The notes: generated by a model not told the origin, from the sequence alone. A DNA stretch of 64,000 nucleotides from Bacteroidaceae bacterium (GCA_016286165.1 JAEESE010000005.1:62001-126000), one strand, 5' to 3'; shown: positions 15,420-24,587, numbered from the stretch's first letter. Translations and numbers: made by a program.

Positions 15420-16391
15420 ATGGCATCTCCCGTAGCATTATTCGTTTATAACCGAGCCGATAACACTCGAAAGACATTGCAAGCACTTATGGCCAACACC
15501 CTGGCTTCCGAGACCGAGCTATACGTTTTCTCCGACGGTGGCAAGGACGAGGCATCGTGGCAAGCCGTACGCGAGGTGCGGACTCTGCTGCACGAGGTTG
15601 AGACTGAGGTCGCGCGCGCACGAACATTAAATAGTATAACCATCGTGGAGCGCCCTGTGAACTACTACCTCGAGCGCAACATCATTGAAGGCATCAATCA
15701 AGTCTTTGAGCAGCACGACACCATCATCGTCCTTGAGGACGACATCGTCACGTCGCCCCATTTCCTGCAATTCATGAACGATGCCTTTCGTATCTACAAG
15801 GATGATCAACGGGTAATGCATGTAGGAGGGTTTACAAGGATACAGGAGACCGCCTCTTCTTCCCCCCCAGTGGGGAAGCTTGGAGGGGGTCTGTATTTCA
15901 CTCCCTTCATGTCCGGCTGGGGTTGGGGCACATGGCGCGACCGATGGAATGGGCATTTTTTGCATTTCCAGTCGCGTGAAGAGGCGTTAGAGGGAGTGCC
16001 TGCAGAGGTGCTGACAGCGATAGAATACGATGGTGTCTTTCCTTGTCTCAAAGACCTAAACCGTCGTCCAATACCATGGGACATTTGCTGGGGTTTAGCA
16101 ATCCGCAAGGCCGGCGGCCTCTGCCTCTACCCTTCACGCACATTGGTTCGCAACATAGGTCTTGACGGCGGCACTCACTATGGCCACCTGCCCCGATGGA
16201 TTACTCGATTGATTCAGCACTACGAATACGATCGTTTGCCCTACGACGGACCTATTGAAGTCACTGCACAAGAGCCTGCCATAAATCCAAGCATTGAAGC
16301 ACAGATGAAGGCAGCCCTAACCGATTGGGGCATCCGTTACACCTGGCTCGGCAAGATTATCAGGAGAATCTACAAATTGATTAAAGGTTAA
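15420..16391 (+). CDS. Family 2-like glycosyltransferase
   Basis: 323 residues from the ATG at 15420 (MASPVALFVYNRADNTRKTL). A GT-A fold is indicated by VALFVYNRADN at the start, YVFSDGGKDE and the metal-binding VLEDDIVTSPHFLQFMND. The later SGWGWGTWRDRW is typical of a GT2/GNT-I-like group common in Bacteroidetes glycan loci. It would transfer a sugar in the cytoplasm to a surface glycan. Between VMHVGGFTRIQET and YFTPFMSGWGWG lies ASSSPPVGKLGGGL, which looks like a single repeat limb translated in frame (15856-15893). Confidence 0.8.
   Translation: MASPVALFVYNRADNTRKTLQALMANTLASETELYVFSDGGKDEASWQAVREVRTLLHEVETEVARARTLNSITIVERPVNYYLERNIIEGINQVFEQHDTIIVLEDDIVTSPHFLQFMNDAFRIYKDDQRVMHVGGFTRIQETASSSPPVGKLGGGLYFTPFMSGWGWGTWRDRWNGHFLHFQSREEALEGVPAEVLTAIEYDGVFPCLKDLNRRPIPWDICWGLAIRKAGGLCLYPSRTLVRNIGLDGGTHYGHLPRWITRLIQHYEYDRLPYDGPIEVTAQEPAINPSIEAQMKAALTDWGIRYTWLGKIIRRIYKLIKG
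15856..15893. repeat. Single repeat limb in glycosyltransferase gene
   Basis: CCCCCCCAGTGGGGAAGC followed by TTGGAGGGGGTCTG has the limb layout (small palindrome, then G-rich tail) but a diverged core. It is read in frame as SSPPVGKLGGGL. Confidence 0.55.
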
Positions 16392-16422
16392 GGACAGGGG
16401 AGGTTGAGGATTAGAGATCCTT

Positions 16423-16554
16423 GGCTAATGACATCGTTTGTTCAGTCGCGACCGAACAAACTACATGACCGTTCGTGCAAGGCGATATAAACGGTCGTAA
16501 TTGGCAATACGACCGGTCGTGTTTGCGAATGTGACCGTATGTATGAGCTAACAT
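16423..16554. repeat. 22-bp tandem repeat block, six degenerate copies (GACCG type)
   Basis: Unit starts are 16423, 16445, 16467, 16489, 16511 and 16533, all exactly 22 bp apart. Units three to six share GACCGnnnGT near the start and an AnAT-like end; units one and two are weaker. GACCGTATGT at 16533 is the same core as in the array at 61381-61446. Confidence 0.8.
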
Positions 16555-16557
16555 GAT

Positions 16558-16667
16558 CATTACAAGGTCTGGCTGATTTGGCTATTAGGTTCAACTACAC
16601 GGGCTTTAAGGCCAACCTAATTGAGCTTTAAGGTTAACCTAATTAGACTATAAGCCAGTACTTGTTT
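16558..16667. repeat. 22-bp tandem repeat block, five degenerate copies (TTAAGG type)
   Basis: Unit starts are 16558, 16580, 16602, 16624 and 16646. The core is GCTTTAAGGyyAACCTAATT, clearest in units three and four. The period is again 22 bp with a different sequence from the block before it. In reverse complement it resembles the second block at 61468-61577. Confidence 0.8.
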
Positions 16668-16821
16668 AATGATGCGGCAAGGTACCTTAAAACCTAAACA
16701 CCTAACAACCTTAAAACCTCACAACCTTACCTTTTATTCATTTTTTAGAGCCAAATACTAAGAAAAATGTAGGGATGGGGAAAAAAATATTGTCTTTAAC
16801 CCTTAATCTTAAATCTTTTTA
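16668..16821. other. Non-coding AT-rich leader region with short direct repeats
   Basis: Part of the 485-bp gap between the glycosyltransferase and rnr. CCTTAAAACCT occurs at 16685 and 16709, followed by a shortened third copy. The rest is AT-rich and leads to the rnr promoter box. No open frame or RNA gene was recognised. Confidence 0.5.
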
Positions 16822-16829
16822 TATCTTTG
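16822..16829 (+). promoter_or_regulatory. -7 box TATCTTTG for rnr
   Basis: TATCTTTG lies 47 bp upstream of the rnr ATG at 16877 and matches the Bacteroidetes -7 consensus. Confidence 0.7.
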
Positions 16830-16876
16830 CCCTCGAACAAACATCCTTAACAACAAAAACATAAAGCATTCTTAGT

Positions 16877-19117
16877 ATGAGTAAATCACATAAGCAAGCC
16901 TCGCCGCGTATGAACAAGGCCCGCTTGACGGAGGAGGTGGTAGCTCTTTTTCAGACTCATGCAGGCCAATTGGTCGATATCAAGACTATCTTCCGCGAAC
17001 TTCACCTGAAAACACATCCCGCCAAACTGCTGTGCATGGATGTGCTCGACGATCTGTTGATGGACGATGTTATTGTGGAACAAGCCCAGATGCGCTACAC
17101 TCTGGCCGACAAGACATCAGTGATGGAGGGCGTCTTCCAACGTAAGCCTAACGGCAAGAACACCTTCCTGCCCGACGATGGCGGCGAGCCAATCCTCGTT
17201 GCCGAGCGTAATTCAATGCATGCCATGGACGGCGACCGCGTGCGCATTCAGATGCTGGCACGTCGTCGTGGCCATGTTCGCGAAGCACAGGTGACGAATA
17301 TCCTTCAACGTGCCGACAAGCAGTTCGTAGGCAAACTCTCCATAAGCCGCGACTTTGCCTTCGTACTCACCGAGGACCGTACTCTCTCCAACGACATCTT
17401 CATCCCTAAAAGCCAGCTCAAAGGCGGCAAGTCGGGCGACAAGGTTATAGCCAAGATTGTGGAATGGCCCGAAGGCTCAAAGAACCCTATCGGACGCATC
17501 GTGGAGGTGTTGGGCAAAGCTGGCGAGAACGAAACGGAGATGCATGCCATCCTGGCCGAGTTCGGGCTACCCTACACTTATCCCAAGGCCGCCGAAGATG
17601 CTGCACGGCACCTCGATGCCACCATCACCGCTGCCGACTACGCAGCCCGCGAGGACTACCGCGACCGCGTGACATTTACCATTGACCCGCGTGATGCCAA
17701 AGATTTTGATGATGCACTGAGCTTTAAGACCTTGAAAGAGGGACTTTACGAGATTGGAGTTCACATCGCCGATGTCAGTCACTACGTTACCGAGGGCTCC
17801 ATCATCGACAAGGAGGCCGTGAAACGCGCTACCTCCGTCTACCTCGTTGACCGCACCATTCCCATGCTACCCGAACGTCTCTGCAATGAGATATGTTCAC
17901 TCCGCCCCGACGAAGAGAAGCTTACTTACAGCGTCATCTTCGAAATGAACGAGAAGGCGGAAGTGAAGAAATGGCATTTGGCTCACACCGTGACACGTAG
18001 CGACCGCCGCTTTACCTACGAAGAAGTGCAGGCGCTATTGGAAGCACGCGGCGAAGCCAGTCCCGAGGACTACCACGCACCTGGCGACCATGCACCCCAA
18101 CCTGGTGCTGAGTTCGACGGCGACAAAGCCAAGAGCCTGCGGCCCACCGAGGATTTCGCCACCGAGCTTATCACGCTGAACCGCCTGGCCAAGATACTGC
18201 GCGAGAGGCGTTTCGCAGCCGGTGCCGTGGACTTTGACCGCCCAGAGGTTCGCTTTGACATTGATGAGAAGGGACATCCTATCGGCACTTATTATAAGGT
18301 AGCCAAGGATGCCAACAAACTCATCGAAGAGTTTATGTTGCTGGCAAACCGCACCGTGGCCGAGAGCGTGGGACGTGTGCCTAAAGGTAAGAAAGCCAAG
18401 GTGCTGCCCTACCGTATTCACGAGCAGCCCGACCCCGACAAATTGATGAACCTGTCGCAGTTCGTTTCCAAGTTCGGGCGTAAGCTCAAGACAACCGGTA
18501 GCAAACAGGAGATAAGCCGCAACCTGAACAAACTGCTGCACGACGTGCACGGACAGAAAGAGCAAAATCTCGTGGAAATGGTGGCCCTGCGTGCCATGAT
18601 GAAGGCCAAATACTCCACCATAAACATAGGTCACTACGGTTTGGCCTTCGACTACTACACACATTTCACTTCTCCCATACGTCGTTATCCCGACTTAATG
18701 GTGCACCGCCTGCTCACTCGTTATGCCGATGGCGGACGTTCGGCAAATCCAGAGAAGTACGAAGCGCTGTGTGAACAGAGCTCCGACATGGAACAGACGG
18801 CAGCTTTGGCCGAGCGAGCCAGTATTAAATACAAACAGGTGGAATTCATGGCCGACAAGATAGGCCAGGAGTTCGACGGCATAATCTCGGGCATCAACGA
18901 GTTCGGTATCTACGTCGAGCTCAACGAATCGAAGTGTGAAGGTATGGTACCGCTGCGCGATCTCGACGACGACTATTACGACTTCGACGAACGCAACTAC
19001 CAACTGCTCGGCCGTCGCCGCCATCGCCGATATACGCTTGGCGACCCAATACGTATCGTGGTGGCCCGTGCCAACCTCGACAAGAAGCAGCTCGATTTCG
19101 CATTAGCAGAGGATTAA
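16877..19117 (+). CDS. rnr: Ribonuclease R
   Basis: 746 residues, the usual RNase R length. Order: N-terminal winged helix (about 10-80), two cold-shock domains (about 85-230), RNB catalytic domain (about 260-590) with the four-Asp metal motif in TIDPRDAKDFDDALSF, and a C-terminal S1 domain with basic tail (about 650-740). The enzyme degrades structured RNA 3' to 5' in the cytoplasm. It has its own promoter after the long repeat-filled gap. The reading frame is intact. Confidence 0.95.
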   Translation: MSKSHKQASPRMNKARLTEEVVALFQTHAGQLVDIKTIFRELHLKTHPAKLLCMDVLDDLLMDDVIVEQAQMRYTLADKTSVMEGVFQRKPNGKNTFLPDDGGEPILVAERNSMHAMDGDRVRIQMLARRRGHVREAQVTNILQRADKQFVGKLSISRDFAFVLTEDRTLSNDIFIPKSQLKGGKSGDKVIAKIVEWPEGSKNPIGRIVEVLGKAGENETEMHAILAEFGLPYTYPKAAEDAARHLDATITAADYAAREDYRDRVTFTIDPRDAKDFDDALSFKTLKEGLYEIGVHIADVSHYVTEGSIIDKEAVKRATSVYLVDRTIPMLPERLCNEICSLRPDEEKLTYSVIFEMNEKAEVKKWHLAHTVTRSDRRFTYEEVQALLEARGEASPEDYHAPGDHAPQPGAEFDGDKAKSLRPTEDFATELITLNRLAKILRERRFAAGAVDFDRPEVRFDIDEKGHPIGTYYKVAKDANKLIEEFMLLANRTVAESVGRVPKGKKAKVLPYRIHEQPDPDKLMNLSQFVSKFGRKLKTTGSKQEISRNLNKLLHDVHGQKEQNLVEMVALRAMMKAKYSTINIGHYGLAFDYYTHFTSPIRRYPDLMVHRLLTRYADGGRSANPEKYEALCEQSSDMEQTAALAERASIKYKQVEFMADKIGQEFDGIISGINEFGIYVELNESKCEGMVPLRDLDDDYYDFDERNYQLLGRRRHRRYTLGDPIRIVVARANLDKKQLDFALAED

Positions 19118-19188
19118 AAGCCTCGCTCCCAGTTCTCCGTTAAACGAGAGAGACTCGCTTTATTCGATAAGAGTTAAAGACGATTGCG

Positions 19189-19476
19189 ATGAACCCGCTA
19201 CGCCGTGTATTTCAGTTCTATTACGATGGTTTCCGCTCAATGACACTTGGGCGGACGCTGTGGCTGATTATCGGCATAAAGCTCTTCATCATGTTTGCCA
19301 TCCTCAAGGTATTCTTCTTCCCTAACTTCTTGAAACAAAAGGCCAGTAAAGGGCACGAAGCGGAATTCGTAGCTACGGAGTTGGGAAAGAGGGCTGAGAA
19401 GACTCATCCCTTAACCCCTTCTCTTTCAAAGAAGGAGGAGCCTTCGGCTGGACTTAATGAGGAAATTATCCCATAG
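19189..19476 (+). CDS. DUF4492 small membrane protein, cydA-linked
   Basis: 95 residues. Residues 1-60 fit the DUF4492 family (FYYDGFRSMTLGRTLW, a single membrane helix, then FFFPNFLK), a small protein that in Bacteroidetes usually precedes cydA and may be a small subunit or assembly aid of cytochrome bd. It is 40 bp upstream of cydA. The C-terminal tail from about residue 71 (THPLTPSLSKKEEPSAG) appears to be a repeat limb translated in frame, which makes the protein longer than usual. The role in cytochrome bd rests on gene linkage. Confidence 0.75.
   Translation: MNPLRRVFQFYYDGFRSMTLGRTLWLIIGIKLFIMFAILKVFFFPNFLKQKASKGHEAEFVATELGKRAEKTHPLTPSLSKKEEPSAGLNEEIIP
19401..19446. repeat. Second-subtype repeat limb at the end of the DUF4492 gene
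   Basis: CCCCTTCTCTTTCAAAGAAG followed by GAGGAGCC forms a hairpin and resembles the limb subtype at 12408. It encodes LTPSLSKKEEP in frame. Confidence 0.55.
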
Positions 19477-19515
19477 CATTAATTAAAGGATACGTATGTT
19501 TAATAAGTTGATAAT

Positions 19516-21177
19516 ATGGTAACAATCACTTCTATTATCAGTCTGCTACAAGCCTCGCTTCCCGAGCAGGGAGGAGAGTTGCTGAATGCTGTGGACTGGG
19601 CACGGGCACAGTTTGCCCTCACCGCCATCTACCATTGGCTCTTCGTTCCGCTAACCTTGGGCCTTGGTCTCATCATGTCCATCATGGAAACCAAGTACTA
19701 CCGCACGGGCAGCGAGTTCTGGCGCCGCACGACACAGTTCTGGCAACGTCTTTTCGGCATCAACTTCGCCATGGGCATAGCCACTGGCATCATCCTTGAG
19801 TTTGAGTTCGGCACCAACTGGTCCAACTACTCTTGGTTCGTCGGCGACATCTTCGGTGCTCCACTTGCCGTCGAGGGTATAGTGGCGTTCTTCATGGAGT
19901 CGACCTTCGTAGCTGTGATGTACTTTGGTTGGGACAAGGTGTCAAAGGGCTTTCACCTGGCTTCAACGTGGCTGACGTGGATAGGCGCCACCATCTCGGC
20001 ATGGTGGATACTGGTTGCAAACTCATGGATGCAATATCCCGTGGGTTGTGAATTCAACCCCGACACCATGCGCAACGAGATGACATCCTTCTTCGATGTC
20101 GCCCTATCGCCCTTTGCCATCGACAAGTTCTGTCACACCGTCATCTCATCGTGGATTATCGGCGCCGTCTTCGTGGCAGCCGTTTCTGCCTGGTATCTGT
20201 TGAAGAAACGCGAAGCCGAGCGCGAACTGGCACTGAAGAGCTTGCGCATAGGTGCCATCGTAGGCCTCATCGCCTCTATCGGTGCTGCTATCACCGGCGA
20301 TGAGAGTGCATATAAAGTGGCTGAGGTGCAGCCCATGAAACTCGCCGCTATGGAAGCCCTTTACAACGGAGGCACAGACCAAAGCCTCACGGCCCTGGCA
20401 TGGGTTAATCCCTTCAAGCAACCCAACTATGCCGAAGAGGAGGAAGCGCCCCTGCGCATCGCTATCCCAAACGGCCTCAGCATCCTTGCCACCCGTTCGT
20501 TGCATGGTTTCGTGCCTGGCGTGAACGACATATTAAAAGGTTACACGCGCGAGGACGGCACGGTAGAACTCTCGGCCCGCGAAAAGATGACTCGTGGACT
20601 GCTGGCTATAGCAGCCCTACAGAACTATCGTCGCGATGCAGCTGATGAGAAAGCATTTCTCGCCGGCGAGGCTCCCGACTTGAATTTCAAAGAGCGTAAA
20701 GAGCAGCAACTGGCCATACTGAAAGATAATATCCAGTACCTCGGTTACGGTTTCATCAAGGACGAGGCAGAGTTGGTGCCTTTCATTCCCATCAACTTCT
20801 GGGCGTTCCGCATAATGGTAGGTTTGGGCACGTTATTTATCCTCTATTTCGCTTTCCTCATTTTCCTTCAGTGGCGCAAGAAGGAGGTTGCATCAATGAA
20901 ATGGCTCCTTTGGCTATCCATCATTCTGCTACCCTGCGCATATATCTGCTCCGAAAGCGGCTGGCTTGTGGCTGAATTCGGACGTCAGCCGTGGACCATT
21001 CAGGATATGCTGCCCGTGAACGCTTCGGTGTCAGACATCAGTTCCAGCGCCGTCGCCACCACCTTCTGGCTTTTCCTCATACTGTTCACCACCATGCTTG
21101 CCGTAGAGATAAGCATCATGCTCAAGCAGATTAAAAAGGGAGAACCCTTCCCTGTTACTTCTCAAGAGGGAGAGTAG
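19516..21177 (+). CDS. cydA: Cytochrome bd quinol oxidase subunit I
   Basis: 553 residues, multi-pass inner-membrane protein. Early helices hold the heme-ligand region AIYHWLFVPLTLGLG and the following WQRLFGINFAMGIATG. The C-terminal part holds the conserved GRQPW (EFGRQPWTIQDMLP). Between these lies a long hydrophilic loop (about 250-410), the Q-loop that binds quinol. With CydB it reduces oxygen to water and lets this anaerobe deal with low oxygen. DUF4492 precedes it and cydB follows after 90 bp. Confidence 0.95.
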   Translation: MVTITSIISLLQASLPEQGGELLNAVDWARAQFALTAIYHWLFVPLTLGLGLIMSIMETKYYRTGSEFWRRTTQFWQRLFGINFAMGIATGIILEFEFGTNWSNYSWFVGDIFGAPLAVEGIVAFFMESTFVAVMYFGWDKVSKGFHLASTWLTWIGATISAWWILVANSWMQYPVGCEFNPDTMRNEMTSFFDVALSPFAIDKFCHTVISSWIIGAVFVAAVSAWYLLKKREAERELALKSLRIGAIVGLIASIGAAITGDESAYKVAEVQPMKLAAMEALYNGGTDQSLTALAWVNPFKQPNYAEEEEAPLRIAIPNGLSILATRSLHGFVPGVNDILKGYTREDGTVELSAREKMTRGLLAIAALQNYRRDAADEKAFLAGEAPDLNFKERKEQQLAILKDNIQYLGYGFIKDEAELVPFIPINFWAFRIMVGLGTLFILYFAFLIFLQWRKKEVASMKWLLWLSIILLPCAYICSESGWLVAEFGRQPWTIQDMLPVNASVSDISSSAVATTFWLFLILFTTMLAVEISIMLKQIKKGEPFPVTSQEGE

Positions 21178-21267
21178 TTTACATCAAGACTGCATTATCC
21201 TAAATCATTGACCTAATGGAAGGTAACTTTTATTTATCACTTTTCACTCATTCACTTTTCACTTAAT

Positions 21268-22419
21268 ATGTCATATTCCTTTCTTCAGCACTATTGGTGC
21301 TTCGTGGTAGCTCTGCTCGGTGCCATACTCGTGTTTCTGCTCTTCGTGCAGGGAGCTAATTCCGTAGCCGGCAGCCTCGGCTATACTCAGGAAGGGCGAC
21401 GTCTCGTCTACAACTCCACTGGACGCAAGTGGGAGTTCACGTTCACCACGCTCGTCACCTTCGGCGGCGCATTCTTTGCTTCGTATCCGCTATTCTACAG
21501 CACCTCGTTCGGCGGAGCCTACTGGCTCTGGATGATAATCCTCTTCACTTTCGTGGTACAGGCGGTGAGCTACGAGTTCCAAAACAAGATTGGTAATTTC
21601 CTCGGTCCCAAGACATTCCAGTTCTGCCTCACCTTAAACGGCATACTTGGCCCGTTGCTCCTCGGCGGCGCCGTAGCTACTTTTTTTGAAGGCAGCAACT
21701 TCATTGTAGAAAAGGAGAACCTCATCAACGGCGCATCTCTCACTCCAGTCATCAGTCATTGGGCTAATGCCTCGCATGGTCTTGATGCCCTGCTCAACCC
21801 TTGGGTGCTCGTCTTCGGCTTTGCCGTGGTTTTCCTTGCTCGCACGTTGGGCATCCTTTATGTGATGAACAATGTCGACGATGAGGACATCCGTTCGCGC
21901 GGCAGTGTGCGTCTCCTCGGTGCCGCTGTGCCTTTCGTAATCCTTTTCGTAGCATACCTCGTTCACTTGCTGCTTAAGGATGGCTTTGCCTACGACCCAG
22001 CCACTGGCGTCATCTTCATGGAGCCGCTTAAATACCTGCACAACCTGCTGGATATGTGGTACTTGGCCGTTCTGTTATTAATAGGCGTGGTGCTCGTGCT
22101 CTATGGTATCGGCAAAACCATCATCTCAAAGAATTATATCGGCGGCATTTGGCCCGCAGGCATAGGCACTGTGCTGACTGTGCTCGCACTGCTGCTCTGT
22201 TCGGCTTGGAACAACACGGCTTACTACCCTTCTACCGCCGACCTGCAGTCGTCGCTCACGATGCAGAACTCGTGCAGCAGCGAGTTCACCCTCCGCACCA
22301 TGTTCTACGTCTCACTCCTCGTTCCTTTCGTGCTGGCCTACATCGTTTACGCTTGGCGCGCCATTGATGCCAAGAAAATCACCAAGGAGGAAATCGAGAA
22401 GGCCGAGCATGTCTATTAA
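21268..22419 (+). CDS. cydB: Cytochrome bd quinol oxidase subunit II
   Basis: 383 residues with about nine membrane segments. It begins SFLQHYWCFVVALLGAILVF and carries QGANSVAG, as in the CydB family. It forms the bd oxidase with CydA in the inner membrane. It lies in the DUF4492-cydA-cydB unit, and a strong terminator hairpin follows at 22455-22484. The frame is intact. Confidence 0.95.
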   Translation: MSYSFLQHYWCFVVALLGAILVFLLFVQGANSVAGSLGYTQEGRRLVYNSTGRKWEFTFTTLVTFGGAFFASYPLFYSTSFGGAYWLWMIILFTFVVQAVSYEFQNKIGNFLGPKTFQFCLTLNGILGPLLLGGAVATFFEGSNFIVEKENLINGASLTPVISHWANASHGLDALLNPWVLVFGFAVVFLARTLGILYVMNNVDDEDIRSRGSVRLLGAAVPFVILFVAYLVHLLLKDGFAYDPATGVIFMEPLKYLHNLLDMWYLAVLLLIGVVLVLYGIGKTIISKNYIGGIWPAGIGTVLTVLALLLCSAWNNTAYYPSTADLQSSLTMQNSCSSEFTLRTMFYVSLLVPFVLAYIVYAWRAIDAKKITKEEIEKAEHVY

Positions 22420-22450
22420 ACAAGGCTTGTTTATACAGACCATTATATAC

Positions 22451-22484
22451 AAAAGAGCCTGCGCCACATAACGCAGGCTCTTTT
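22451..22484. terminator. Rho-independent terminator after cydB
   Basis: A perfect 9-bp stem GAGCCTGCG/CGCAGGCTC (22455-22480) is flanked by AAAA and followed by TTTT. It lies between convergent cydB and the T9SS-tailed gene and could work in both directions. Confidence 0.9.
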
Positions 22485-22544
22485 CTTTGATTTTACGTTC
22501 TTGAAGCCCCGGTTGTCCATAACAAAGAAACCAATTATGAGGCG

Positions 22545-22961
22545 CTACTGCTTACGTACCTTGTAGCTCCGCTGTCCGTCCTTGACGACGTAAATACCGG
22601 GAGGAAGATCAGAGAGGTTGACGGTGGCAGCGCCGTCCTTGGCAGGCGTATGACGTAGGAGCTTGCCTGTGAGGTCGTAAATATAGACACCGTCGGTGTG
22701 CTCGCGCACGGTGAGGCTCTCAACCTTAGTAGGCACATCAGAGAAATCGAGCTTGACGACCTCAGCATAGGGAAACTCCACGGTCATCGTCTCGCTGGTT
22801 ACCTTCAGCACCTCTGATTCAGAGAACGTGACCTTAGGCTTCGATGCGAAGGCGAAACTGACCACGCCATTCGTAGTGGTGTGTATATTCAGTGTCTGCT
22901 GTGCCTCTGCAGCCAGCATGCTGCAGAGAAGGCATGTGATGGATAAAAGTCGTTTTACCAT
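22545..22961 (-). CDS. Small secreted protein with type IX secretion (Por) sorting tail
   Basis: 138 residues: a signal peptide (MVKRLLSITCLLCS to AEAQ), a short domain of about 50 residues, and a C-terminal sorting domain of the T9SS type A kind (VYIYDLTGKLLR, then VNLSDLPPGIYVVKDGQ and a basic end). Export through the outer membrane by the type IX system is the normal outcome of such a tail. Its ATG overlaps the end of the calpain-like protease gene by 7 bp, so the two are coupled. It holds almost nothing besides the signal and the tail, so it may be a helper, inhibitor or remnant. Confidence 0.75.
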   Translation of the reverse strand: MVKRLLSITCLLCSMLAAEAQQTLNIHTTTNGVVSFAFASKPKVTFSESEVLKVTSETMTVEFPYAEVVKLDFSDVPTKVESLTVREHTDGVYIYDLTGKLLRHTPAKDGAATVNLSDLPPGIYVVKDGQRSYKVRKQ

Positions 22962-24442
22962 AGTTCTGTAGAATTAGGGTGTGTGATATGGCGGCGCAAC
23001 AAGCGTTCCGACACGCCAAGGTCAGTGCTAAGTTTCACATAATGAGGCGGAGTGTAGGGCTTAAGGTCGGCACGCAGGTATGGTGCTGCGGCACCGGGGT
23101 TGACGATACGGGCATCGATGGTCTGCACTATTACGCGCTCATCGGGGATGCGCAGCTGTCCGTCCTCGTGCTGGTCGCCATTGCCCCAGGGGTTACGCAT
23201 ATTGAAGATAGCGCTGTCGTCGTCGGCTAGCATAAAGGTGAAGGCGTGACCGGTGACGGTCTTGAGCGTGCCGCAAAGGAGGTCGGGAACGTTGAAGCCG
23301 CCTACGGTAATCATGCCCTCACCCAAGCAATGCTCAATGGCCAGCTTGAGTTCGGAGGTGTAAAGGGAGTTGGGCGAGAAAGAGAAGCTCTCTCCGTTGC
23401 CGGTGAAGGGCGGCGCTGCATGTTCGGTACCTATGCCTTCGATGCCGTTGCACTGGTAGATCTGCTCCCATTTCATAAGAGCTTTCTCCATGATGGTTGC
23501 CCATGTGACGGCGTTGTTCTTACCGGTTACCTGACCTATGTTGGCGCTGTTGTCGCAAAGAATCTTATTGGACACGCACACGTCCACCGGCTGCCCTTGC
23601 GGGTCGTACATCTCTACAGTATAGGTGCGGTTACCGTTGTCGGTGATGATGCTCTTGATGAAATCGGGATAGAGATATGCCAGCGAAGCGAACACCGCCA
23701 TAGCGCAGCAGTCACCGATGGCATGCTGGTTGACGTCGGCCGGCACGGGGTCGGTGTATGGATACAGCTTGACAGACTTAGTGACCCAGCGCGTGAGACC
23801 AGCCACCATATCGGGCTCGTTGGCGGGGTTGAGAAGCCATGCGCGGTCATCGTCGGTAGTGACGTGGCGGTTCTCGAAATGCTTGCCCATAGGCGTGATG
23901 CTTGACTTGGTTTTTCCACCGGCAAAGCTAAGGATTCTGTTGATGTTAGCCGTTTCGGCGTGGGCAGGCGGGTCTTTCTCCATGATGGCTTTATCGGCCT
24001 GCTCCTTGGTGGGATAGAAATAGCGGTATGCCTCTCCGTCGCGGAGCACCAGCAGTTTAGGGGTCTGCTTGAAGATAGTCCAGCGCAATGTCTCGTTCTT
24101 GGAGACATGGCGCGCAACAAACGTCTTGCCTGTAGAGCCGAACTTCAGAGTGTAGACGTCCGGCGTGCCGCCCTTGCCTCCCCATACGAGCTTCTCGCCG
24201 GCGAAGGCCATATATTCTGTGCCGTCGAACTTAATCACGCTGTCGCCGTTCTTCCAGAAGCCCAGATACCAAGTGCCGAGCACACAGCTGTACTCCGACG
24301 TCACCATAGTGATGGAGTCAACCTGAGCCGAAGGGAAGATGGACATGGTGCCGTCGGCATGGTGAACGACGAAACCTTGAGCACCAGCCTTGGCTACAGA
24401 GACAAGCATCAACAATGCAAAGAGAAACCTTTTTGTTTTCAT
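22955..24442 (-). CDS. Secreted calpain-like (C2) cysteine protease
   Basis: 495 residues from the ATG at 24442, which precedes a signal peptide ending AGAQ (about residue 22). Residues about 52-150 look like a beta-rich domain (VLGTWYLGFWKNGDSVI). The protease domain follows: QHAIGDCCAMAVFASLAYL with catalytic Cys245, GHAFTFM with His399, and NMRNPWG with Asn417. This is the Cys-His-Asn order of the calpain family, also seen in Porphyromonas Tpr. Calpain normally has GDCW; here the residue after Cys is a second Cys. The enzyme should cleave proteins outside the inner membrane. No T9SS tail is present on it, but the overlapping downstream gene carries one. Confidence 0.8.
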   Translation of the reverse strand: MKTKRFLFALLMLVSVAKAGAQGFVVHHADGTMSIFPSAQVDSITMVTSEYSCVLGTWYLGFWKNGDSVIKFDGTEYMAFAGEKLVWGGKGGTPDVYTLKFGSTGKTFVARHVSKNETLRWTIFKQTPKLLVLRDGEAYRYFYPTKEQADKAIMEKDPPAHAETANINRILSFAGGKTKSSITPMGKHFENRHVTTDDDRAWLLNPANEPDMVAGLTRWVTKSVKLYPYTDPVPADVNQHAIGDCCAMAVFASLAYLYPDFIKSIITDNGNRTYTVEMYDPQGQPVDVCVSNKILCDNSANIGQVTGKNNAVTWATIMEKALMKWEQIYQCNGIEGIGTEHAAPPFTGNGESFSFSPNSLYTSELKLAIEHCLGEGMITVGGFNVPDLLCGTLKTVTGHAFTFMLADDDSAIFNMRNPWGNGDQHEDGQLRIPDERVIVQTIDARIVNPGAAAPYLRADLKPYTPPHYVKLSTDLGVSERLLRRHITHPNSTELW

Positions 24443-24587
24443 TAGTATAGTAGTTTTCGTTTTGTGTTCTGTAAAATTGCACTGCAAAGTACGGCAATTT
24501 ATATTGTATGCACAAACTTTTCACCCCATTTTACTTACGATTCGTTATTTTTTTCGCCTTTTTCTTCGCAGACTAAAGACTTTCCAT

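Noticed and set aside
21136..21176. Repeat limb at the 3' end of cydA
   Set aside because: The sequence CCCTTCCCTGTTACTTCTCA with a GAGGGAGAG end only loosely resembles a limb, and the palindrome is poor. It may be ordinary coding sequence.
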